Shown piece by piece: positions 34,765 through 39,905 of a stretch of 39,905 bases of DNA. A program made the position numbers and the translations under genes. The stretch is from a virus, in the IMG/VR virus record IMGVR_UViG_3300035670_000547, positions 1 to 39,905 of that record. The stretch is one strand, 5' to 3'. The notes under the pieces are model-generated. The model ran no database searches and was not told the DNA's origin. It saw only the letters and a list, made by a program, of their open reading frames with translations. Every line of letters starts with the position of its first letter. Within the stretch, counting starts at the first letter, position 1.

Positions 34765-35354
34765 TGGCTGCTGGTTACGGGAAGCGTACTCGTCCTTCGA
34801 CCCTGGTTGGGCAGTGGTTGGGGTCTGGTCTTGTTTTGGAGCGTGGCTCGTTTGAGTCCATTGCCACAACGACTGTTGGTTCTGGCGGAAGCGCAACGGT
34901 TAGTTTCAGTTCTATTCCTGCGACTTATAAGCATTTGCAACTTCGTTGCCTCGCCAGAACGGATAGAGCAGCGACAGAAGACCAGTTGCGAATTACCCTG
35001 AATAGCGACACGGGTTCAACATATTCAGACCACAACATTTCTGGTGATGGAGCAAGCGCAACATCTGGTGCAACAGCAAATAACACATACATGTTTCTTG
35101 GCAGGTCTGCTGCTGCAAGCGCAAGTGCTTCTATGTTTGGTGTGGCTGTCATTGATATTCTTGATTATGCAGACACAAACAAATACAAGACTGTGAGAAG
35201 TTTGTCTGGTGTAGATTTGAATGGGAGTGGAAAGGCAACGCTTTTGTCTGGTTCGTGGCGTAGCACTTCTGCTGTAACAAGTATTCAGGTGACTTTTATT
35301 GGTAGCAATATGGCTCAGTATTCACACTTTGCGTTGTACGGGATAAAGGGATAG
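34764..35354 (+). CDS. Receptor-binding candidate, paralogue 1 of 3
   Basis: 196 residues. After a short N-terminus (AAGYGKRTRPSTLVGQWLGSG), FESIATTTVGSGGSATVSFSSIPATYKHLQLRCLARTD begins a beta-sandwich that ends SHFALYGIKG. Same start (S-x-A-x-V-x-F-x-S-I-P-x-T-Y-x-x-L) and end (LYGIK) as the next two proteins. Such domains occur at the distal part of fibres. ATG overlaps the glycine-rich gene's stop. Confidence 0.62.
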   Translation: MAAGYGKRTRPSTLVGQWLGSGLVLERGSFESIATTTVGSGGSATVSFSSIPATYKHLQLRCLARTDRAATEDQLRITLNSDTGSTYSDHNISGDGASATSGATANNTYMFLGRSAAASASASMFGVAVIDILDYADTNKYKTVRSLSGVDLNGSGKATLLSGSWRSTSAVTSIQVTFIGSNMAQYSHFALYGIKG

Positions 35355-35356
35355 TT

Positions 35357-35863
35357 ATGCCAGCGACCTATGAGCCGATTAGCACAACCACTTTGGGTTC
35401 CGCTGTGCAGACGGTAACGCTGTCAAGTATCCCACAGACCTACACCGATTTGGTGGTGGTCGTCAATGCGTTCTCCAGTGTGCAGTCAGATTTGTATGTC
35501 TCGTTCAATGCTGATAGTTCCGCATTGTATTCACGCACATCTGTCTATGGTGACGGAACATCGGCTGGTTCTATTCGCAACACTCGTTCCGATGGTTATG
35601 GATACATCATTCTCACCTATTACGGTGCGGTGACAACTACGCAGGGTGCATCGGTTCACACAATCAACATCTTCAACTATGCGAACACAACCACGAACAA
35701 GACGGTGTTGGCTCGTGCGAACGCTGCTGCTGTCGGTGTGGATGCGACTGTTGGTATGTGGGGTTCAACTGCCGCGATTGACTCTATGACCTTTGACCTT
35801 GCCTCGACACGCACCTTCTCAATCGGTTCTACCTTCACTCTGTACGGAATCAAGGCTGCGTAA
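35357..35863 (+). CDS. Receptor-binding candidate, paralogue 2 of 3
   Basis: 168 residues. YEPISTTTLGSAVQTVTLSSIPQTYTDLVVVVNAFSS at the start and FSIGSTFTLYGIKAA at the end match paralogues 1 and 3, while the middle (SVYGDGTSAGSIRNTRSDGYGYIIL) is different. This is the pattern expected for a conserved scaffold with variable binding surface. Confidence 0.62.
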   Translation: MPATYEPISTTTLGSAVQTVTLSSIPQTYTDLVVVVNAFSSVQSDLYVSFNADSSALYSRTSVYGDGTSAGSIRNTRSDGYGYIILTYYGAVTTTQGASVHTINIFNYANTTTNKTVLARANAAAVGVDATVGMWGSTAAIDSMTFDLASTRTFSIGSTFTLYGIKAA

Positions 35864-36372
35864 TGGCTAACACTTACACGCTCATTCAATCGGTAACGGT
35901 TGGCTCTGGTGGCGCAGCGAGCATCGAGTTCGGGTCAATCCCACAGACCTACACCGACCTTGTTTTGGCTAGTTCAGTAAGGACAGACGAATCAGCAACA
36001 TTCAGTTACTCAAACATCAGTTTCAACGGCAACACCTCCAGTTATTCAAGTAGATGGGTGTATGGAACGGGTGCCGCTGCTGGCTCAATCAATCTGTCTA
36101 CCAACAGAATCATGGACATCAATGCTGCGAGTAACACCTCTAGCACCTTTACAAATTTTTCAATTTATATTCCCAACTATGCTGGTTCAACAAATAAATC
36201 TTTTTCAATAGACAGTGTTCACGAGCAGAATGGCACGACCGCATACCCCGAACTTATTGCTGGGCTGTGGTCAAACACGGCATCCATTTCATCAATCAAA
36301 TTGTATTTAGATAGCACTTACAAGTTCGTTCAATACACATCCGCATCTCTTTACGGAATAAAGAACAGTTAG
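35863..36372 (+). CDS. Receptor-binding candidate, paralogue 3 of 3
   Basis: 169 residues. YTLIQSVTVGSGGAASIEFGSIPQTYTDLVLASSVRTD at the start and YTSASLYGIKNS at the end place it in the same family; IPQTYTDLV is identical to paralogue 2. The middle is Ser/Asn-rich. One-base overlap with paralogue 2. Confidence 0.62.
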   Translation: MANTYTLIQSVTVGSGGAASIEFGSIPQTYTDLVLASSVRTDESATFSYSNISFNGNTSSYSSRWVYGTGAAAGSINLSTNRIMDINAASNTSSTFTNFSIYIPNYAGSTNKSFSIDSVHEQNGTTAYPELIAGLWSNTASISSIKLYLDSTYKFVQYTSASLYGIKNS

Positions 36373-36381
36373 GATAAACAC

Positions 36382-36606
36382 ATGGTCACAAAACTTATCG
36401 TTGATTGCTCCACGGGCATCATCACCGAAGCAGAACTCACCGCAGAAGAAATCGCAGACCGCGAGGCTGCTGCTGAAGCGTGGGCTGCTGCCGAGGCAGA
36501 GCGTGAGGCTGCGGAACTGGCAAAGGCTGAAGCAAAAGCATCAGCCCTAAACAAACTCGCCGCACTCGGTTTGACAGCAGAAGAAGTTGCGTCGATTCTG
36601 GGATAG
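36382..36606 (+). CDS. Small helical fibre-associated protein
   Basis: 74 residues. VTKLIVDCSTGIITEAELTAEEIADREAAAEAWAAAEAEREAAELAKAEAKASALNKLAALGLTAEEVASILG is a typical phage fibre-gene neighbour: a short N-terminal strand, a long Glu/Ala helix and an ending L-x-x-L-G-L-T-x-E-E. Possibly a fibre assembly chaperone. Its 3' end is overlapped by the start of the PA14 gene in another frame. Confidence 0.68.
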   Translation: MVTKLIVDCSTGIITEAELTAEEIADREAAAEAWAAAEAEREAAELAKAEAKASALNKLAALGLTAEEVASILG

Positions 36607-37999
36607 CCGCTGGCTAGTCTTCCTCCCAGTCGCCTTCTTCGCGTTACTCCCACAACAGGCGAACGCTGAACCCGAACCAGGGTTACACGCTGTCGGCTAC
36701 ACAATCGACCAGATACCACCCATCAGGTCTGATGACGTTTACCTGTCTTGCGGCAGTGAAATCGAAAACAACATCAACCGCAACTTCAACGGTGAACCAT
36801 TCCAAGACTGCGGCTACGACTTCTTCATGGTCCACTACACAGGGTTCATCAACATCCCTGAGCATGACACGATTCAGTTCATGGTTGCCGCAGATGACGG
36901 CGGAACCATCAACATCTCTGGTCAAGAGTTCGGAACATGGAACCTCAAAGGTTGCTCATGGTCCCCTATCGCCACACTTGAACTAGACGCAGGACCCAAT
37001 CCTCTTGATGGCTGGTTCTTTGAGGCTGGAGGCGGAACGTGCTATATGCTCGCATGGAAGATTGACGACGGCTACTGGGAGATTGTTCCTGAATGGGCAT
37101 TTACAACGCAATACACGACCCCGACGACGACCTCTACTACTACTGTCCTAGAAACGACTGTCCCTGCCACGACCACCACTTCTACGACAGTTCAGGAAAC
37201 TACGACCTCGACGACCGAAGCGCCCAGTACATCGACAACAGAAACACCAACGTCAACCACTTCATCGCTTCCTCCTTCCACGACAACCACAGAAGAAAGT
37301 ACCACCACCACGACTCAGGTCGCAACCACTACGAGTACGTTGCCACCTGCCACGTCAACCACACAAGGATGGGTACCTCCACCGCCATCAACCACGACTG
37401 AACCTTCCACGACCGTTCCCCCAACAACCACAACGGAATCACCACCACCCCCAACAACCCTGCCAGAAACTCCAACCACACAGCCCGCTCCCCCCGCCAC
37501 TATTCAGATACCAACCACCCTAGCCCCTGCCACCACAATCCCACCAGTCGCGTCCACAGCCCCTCTCGTGAGCGCAACCCCCGAAACCGTCCCAGACACC
37601 CCCGAACCCGTCCTAGGGGCTCCTGACGCCTCCACTGAGCAGGTCGCTAAAGCGGTTGACGCCATCTTGGAGACCGCCCCCAGCCCCGACCAGGCTGCCC
37701 AGTTAGCCACAAACGCACAAGTGCTTGCTGTAGTTAGCACCAGCCAAGCCGAAGAAATCTTCGAAGCGCTGGATGTTAGCGAATTGGATAACACCCAAAT
37801 TGAAGCCCTTGTCGAAGCCGTGCAGGATGCACCCGAGGAAATCCGTGAAACCTTCGAAGAAACCGTAGACATTTTCAAGACGGGTCTAGACACCTACGTC
37901 CCTGTCGGCTCCAACATCCCTGTCGGGACACGCCGTACTTTGGTGGCTATCGGAGCCGTTCTGACCATGCTGCCCCCACCTACTAGAATCAGAAACTGA
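36587..37999 (+). CDS. Exported PA14-like domain protein with mucin-like Thr/Pro stalk
   Basis: 470 residues from TTG 36587, the only in-frame start that keeps the signal peptide (residues 1-27, MRRFW, hydrophobic core, ANA). Residues about 32-173 resemble a PA14/GLEYA carbohydrate-binding beta-barrel: FFMVHYTGFINIPEHDTIQFMVAADDGG, then DGWFFEAGGGTCYMLAWKID. Residues 174-345 are almost only Thr, Pro, Ser and Glu. Residues 345-435 are acidic helices, and the last 25 contain a hydrophobic segment (TLVAIGAVLTMLP) with a basic tail, perhaps a membrane anchor. Likely placed on the cell surface or on the virion. No phage structural homologue recognised. Confidence 0.62.
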   Translation: MRRFWDSRWLVFLPVAFFALLPQQANAEPEPGLHAVGYTIDQIPPIRSDDVYLSCGSEIENNINRNFNGEPFQDCGYDFFMVHYTGFINIPEHDTIQFMVAADDGGTINISGQEFGTWNLKGCSWSPIATLELDAGPNPLDGWFFEAGGGTCYMLAWKIDDGYWEIVPEWAFTTQYTTPTTTSTTTVLETTVPATTTTSTTVQETTTSTTEAPSTSTTETPTSTTSSLPPSTTTTEESTTTTTQVATTTSTLPPATSTTQGWVPPPPSTTTEPSTTVPPTTTTESPPPPTTLPETPTTQPAPPATIQIPTTLAPATTIPPVASTAPLVSATPETVPDTPEPVLGAPDASTEQVAKAVDAILETAPSPDQAAQLATNAQVLAVVSTSQAEEIFEALDVSELDNTQIEALVEAVQDAPEEIRETFEETVDIFKTGLDTYVPVGSNIPVGTRRTLVAIGAVLTMLPPPTRIRN

Positions 38000-38166
38000 T
38001 GAAGAAAGTATTGACCTACCTTGTGGACAACGCATGGACCTGGGCAGGTACAGGCATGGTTCTCATCACCCTTTCGGGTCCTACCTTACGGCAGGCAACC
38101 CTGATTACAGGGTTCACTATTCTGCTACATTCGATAATCACTCTCGCACAGAAAGACTCTGACTAA
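37999..38166 (+). CDS. Small two-segment membrane protein (holin-like)
   Basis: 55 residues. Two hydrophobic segments, WTWAGTGMVLITLSG and TLITGFTILLHSIITLA, are linked by a short polar turn, and the tail is charged (QKDSD). It is placed at the start of the lysis cassette with one-base overlaps on both sides. Likely holin or antiholin that permeabilises the membrane at lysis. Confidence 0.6.
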   Translation: MKKVLTYLVDNAWTWAGTGMVLITLSGPTLRQATLITGFTILLHSIITLAQKDSD

Positions 38167-38420
38167 TGGAAAAGTTGAAGAACATCATCTTCCGCATCTT
38201 CGCCCTGTTCGGCTCGTCGGCTCTCGCCGCAGTCGCAGGTGGCGCAATCATCGGAGTCGAACTCTGGAAGTCAGCCGCCCTCGCAGGCGTCATGGCATGC
38301 GCCCAGGTCATCGAGAAGTTGCTCCGCTACAGCGTCGATGGCACTCTCACCAAGGAAGAAATTGAAGCCGCGTTCGCTGGTGCTGGTGCACCGAAGAAGA
38401 AGGATGAGGCGACCGCATAA
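38166..38420 (+). CDS. Holin-like membrane protein
   Basis: 84 residues. One or two transmembrane segments (IFALFGSSALAAVAGGAIIGVELWKSAALAGVMACAQVI) are followed by DGTLTKEEIEAAFAGAGAPKKKDE. The ending D-G-x-L-T-x-x-E-I-x-x-A-F is frequent in actinophage holin-region proteins. Immediately precedes the peptidase gene with a one-base overlap. Confidence 0.68.
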   Translation: MEKLKNIIFRIFALFGSSALAAVAGGAIIGVELWKSAALAGVMACAQVIEKLLRYSVDGTLTKEEIEAAFAGAGAPKKKDEATA

Positions 38421-38983
38421 TGGCGAAGGTGGACATCGCCAAACTTCCCATCATCAAGGTGAAGTTGTGCTCCCACCTCAAGAACGTGGAGCCAGGTGAA
38501 CTTGACCCGAGCCTGCTTCGCAAGATTGAAGGCAAGGGTCAGTTGCATCATTGTGCGGCTGACGCATATGAGGCGATGGACGCTGCCGCTAACGCAGAAG
38601 GAATTGACCTCAGCCCGACTAGCCCAGCGGACACATATCGCTCGCTTGCGGTTCAGGAGTACGGATTCTTCCAGCGATACACCGACAAGCCAAACAAGAA
38701 GCAGATGAAGCAGAAGCCACGCATCTACAAGGGCAAGGCTTGGTACCTAAAGTCACGAAAGTTGGCGCAACTGGCGGTGCCTGGTACGAGTCAGCATAAT
38801 TACGGCATCGCAATCGATATTGCTAACGCTTCTGGTGCACGACTGGAATGGCTTGCGAAGAACGCGACCTCGTTCGGTTTCTCGTGGGAAGTACTCCCAT
38901 CGGAGCCGTGGCATCTGCGTTATGTCGCAGGCGATGATGTGCCTGAGCGGGTAAAGGCGTGGAAGGAATCGAAGGCGGTCTGA
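38420..38983 (+). CDS. M15-family peptidase endolysin (D-Ala-D-Ala/L-Ala-D-Glu type)
   Basis: 187 residues. VanY/M15 motifs are complete: DTYRSLAVQ (71-79), SQHNYGIAIDI with zinc ligands His126 and Asp133, and EPWHLRYV with catalytic Glu162 and zinc ligand His165. It cuts peptide stems of peptidoglycan. No signal peptide, so release needs the adjacent holin. N-terminal 60 residues are unusual and may help binding. This is the main endolysin; the transglycosylase at 2869-3342 would attack the glycan strands. Confidence 0.88.
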   Translation: MAKVDIAKLPIIKVKLCSHLKNVEPGELDPSLLRKIEGKGQLHHCAADAYEAMDAAANAEGIDLSPTSPADTYRSLAVQEYGFFQRYTDKPNKKQMKQKPRIYKGKAWYLKSRKLAQLAVPGTSQHNYGIAIDIANASGARLEWLAKNATSFGFSWEVLPSEPWHLRYVAGDDVPERVKAWKESKAV

Positions 38984-39045
38984 TGTGGATGCTGGCTGGT
39001 CTGTCTTTCTTAGCGCCGTTGTTGCTGGTGCTTTTTCTGTCCTAG
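38983..39045 (+). CDS. Possible 20-residue overlapping hydrophobic peptide
   Basis: ATG 38983 overlaps the peptidase stop (TGATG) and opens a 20-residue frame made only of hydrophobic and small residues (MWMLAGLSFLAP and onward), ending at TAG 39043-39045. It lies out of frame inside the next gene's membrane segment. It could be a miniature holin or a chance product of T-rich codons. Confidence 0.25.
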   Translation: MWMLAGLSFLAPLLLVLFLS

Positions 39046-39200
39046 TCGCAGTCATCCAAAAATTCAAGAAAGATAATGCCTCCGACCATGAGGTCGTAAT
39101 GGGCATGTTGAAGATGGTGTACAAGAAGCAGGGCAACGTCGAAGACAAGATTGACCGTGTCGACGCCAAGTTGGATAGGCATATCGAAACTCATCACTGA
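38985..39200 (+). CDS. Membrane-anchored coiled-coil protein of the lysis cassette
   Basis: 71 residues from GTG 38985. N-terminal transmembrane helix (WSVFLSAVVAGAFSVLVAVIQKF), then a charged coiled coil (NASDHEVVMGMLKMVYKKQGNVEDKIDRVDAKLDRHIETHH). Similar one-TM plus coiled-coil proteins (XhlA-like or Rz-like position) follow endolysins in many phages. May act as holin accessory. Confidence 0.65.
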   Translation: MDAGWSVFLSAVVAGAFSVLVAVIQKFKKDNASDHEVVMGMLKMVYKKQGNVEDKIDRVDAKLDRHIETHH

Positions 39201-39225
39201 GGAATCGTAAAGCGTTTAGTTGGGG

Positions 39226-39234
39226 TGCTATCGT
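39226..39234 (+). promoter_or_regulatory. Extended -10 (TGC-TATCGT) for SD-less start
   Basis: TGC-TATCGT ends ten bases before ATG 39245 and no Shine-Dalgarno precedes the ATG. Third instance of this arrangement in the window, which suggests a near-leaderless transcript. Confidence 0.42.
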
Positions 39235-39244
39235 CGCAATCCCT

Positions 39245-39397
39245 ATGACGACTGAAACGCTATACACCATCCGTAAATACCTCGTCCGAGCAAGGGTCCA
39301 GGGGCACACCGAAGAAGAAGAATTCTTCCAAACCTTACAGGCATTGGACCGCGCAATCATCGAACAGAAACAGCGTCACGCCCAACTGGTAGCCTAA
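39245..39397 (+). CDS. Small helical hypothetical protein
   Basis: 50 residues: MTTETLYTIRKYLVRARVQGHTEEEEFFQTLQALDRAIIEQKQRHAQLVA, a pair of amphipathic helices. No SD; the start is fixed by the -10 signal just upstream. First gene of the rightward early unit. No family recognised. Confidence 0.55.
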   Translation: MTTETLYTIRKYLVRARVQGHTEEEEFFQTLQALDRAIIEQKQRHAQLVA

Positions 39398-39401
39398 ACC
39401 C

Positions 39402-39668
39402 ATGGAGCAAGGGAACCGCTACCCCATCGTCATGGTCACATGGGCAGACACCCACATGTCTGACGGCGGATGGCTCGAACTCAAAGACTACGACGACGAT
39501 GGCGAGTGCATCGTCAACTCGGTCGGCTACCACATCCCTGTTGGTGAACCAGGCTCAAAAGACCAGCACGTCACACTCTGGCAAACCCTTTGTAAAACCG
39601 AAGGAATCCACGCAATCCATATCCCTATCGGTATGGTGCGTGACCTGAAAATTCTTCAAGATTTTTAG
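39402..39668 (+). CDS. Conserved actinophage-type small protein
   Basis: 88 residues: PIVMVTWADTHMSDGGWLELKDYDDDGECIVNSVGYHIPVGEPGSKDQHVTLWQTLCKTEGIHAIHIPIGMVRDLKIL. A beta-rich protein with V-x-W-x-D ... G-W ... S-V-G-Y, which resembles short phage proteins with no known role. It ends just before the promoter of the exonuclease operon. Confidence 0.65.
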   Translation: MEQGNRYPIVMVTWADTHMSDGGWLELKDYDDDGECIVNSVGYHIPVGEPGSKDQHVTLWQTLCKTEGIHAIHIPIGMVRDLKILQDF

Positions 39669-39698
39669 TTGACAAACCGTATCACCCACATGTAGGGT
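39669..39698 (+). promoter_or_regulatory. Promoter of the recombination operon (TTGACA-N18-TAGGGT)
   Basis: A perfect TTGACA (39669-39674) is 18 bases from TAGGGT (39693-39698), 31 bases before the exonuclease ATG. ACCCAC and TAGGGTGG around the -10 form a short inverted repeat that may be an operator. Likely early promoter. Confidence 0.6.
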
Positions 39699-39729
39699 GG
39701 TTGGTGAAGGACAACGAAGGGAGCAACGC

Positions 39730-39905
39730 ATGAAGCGTTACCGCATATCCAAACCAACACACGGTGAAGCCGACTGGCTAGCCGTCCGATTCTGGGACGA
39801 ACAGAAACGCAAGCGTGTCTCTGCCTCAGCGGTCGCCGCAATCTACGGGCTACACCGATTCGTACCCACCGACCAATACGCCGCAGAACTGTTAGGTGAC
39901 ATACC
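39730..39905 (+). CDS. YqaJ-like exonuclease, 5' part (continues at base 1)
   Basis: First 58-59 residues of the exonuclease described at 1-872. ATG 39730 has SD GAAGGGAGC upstream. MKRYRISKPTHGEADWLAVRFW begins the protein; SASAVAAIYGL matches the conserved N-terminal region of YqaJ nucleases that binds the catalytic core. Truncated only by the contig end. Confidence 0.9.
   Translation, partial: MKRYRISKPTHGEADWLAVRFWDEQKRKRVSASAVAAIYGLHRFVPTDQYAAELLGDI
39812..39905. repeat. Direct repeat of contig start, copy 2
   Basis: Identical to bases 1-94. See the entry for copy 1. Confidence 0.93.

Noticed and set aside
34380-34896. Pro-rich and Asn/Thr-rich antisense frames under the glycine-rich adhesin
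   Set aside because: GGT/GGC repeats read antisense as ACC/GCC; composition is a direct mirror.
38123-38131. TGC-TACATT as a further extended -10
   Set aside because: It lies in the coding region of the small holin-like gene, 35 bases before the next start that has its own coupling; likely chance.

Overview
This window looks like the complete genome of a tailed bacteriophage, probably short-tailed (podovirus-like). The first 94 bases recur exactly as the last 94 (1-94 = 39812-39905), so the contig closes into a circle of about 39.81 kb and the exonuclease gene runs across the junction. A WhiB-family regulator points to an actinobacterial host, because WhiB proteins are confined to Actinobacteria and their phages. 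LexA/SOS-type palindromes of the Gram-positive form and SD-less start codons placed just downstream of extended -10 promoters agree with this. Long Thr/Pro stalks like the one in the 470-residue surface protein are common in Acidimicrobiia, so an aquatic acidimicrobial host is a reasonable guess but is not proven.

Region 1 (39.2 kb through the junction to 4.77 kb, plus strand) is a tightly coupled early operon. It encodes a YqaJ-type exonuclease, a Rad52-like annealing protein, a ribbon-helix-helix protein, two PD-(D/E)XK nucleases, an exported lytic transglycosylase, SSB, a DUF6378-like protein and WhiB. It is a complete recombination kit, but no polymerase, helicase, primase, integrase or repressor is recognisable anywhere in the window.

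Region 2 (4.84-10.01 kb, minus strand) holds 21 short, mostly acidic genes, many joined by ATGA/GTGA overlaps. One is a short ArdA-type antirestriction protein and several are CxxC mini-proteins. All four long intergenic gaps in this operon carry the same three-way-junction ('cloverleaf') inverted-repeat element, with compensatory changes between copies. Several starts share a nearly identical ribosome-binding cassette. I regard this operon and its embedded elements as the most novel part of the window.

Region 3 (10.01-10.88 kb) is an 867-base gene-free divergence zone. It holds the main leftward promoter, a leader with two mutually exclusive hairpins, three more SOS-like boxes (a fourth overlaps the first leftward start codon), a pair of GTTAGG palindromes and further inverted repeats. 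It is the best candidate for the control region and possibly the replication origin.

Region 4 (10.88-33.8 kb, plus strand) is the virion module: two proteins sharing a GSLADxK motif, a terminase with a fused N-terminal HTH, portal, a putative 1855-residue internal virion protein with smaller companions, scaffold, N4-gp56-like capsid protein followed by a strong terminator, repeat-rich appendage proteins, a glycosyltransferase, a head-tail adaptor and a tail-nozzle-like protein. Region 5 (32.9-39.2 kb) continues with fibre proteins, a glycine-rich adhesin, three tandem paralogous receptor-binding candidates, a PA14/mucin-like surface protein, and a lysis cassette of small membrane proteins plus an M15 peptidase.
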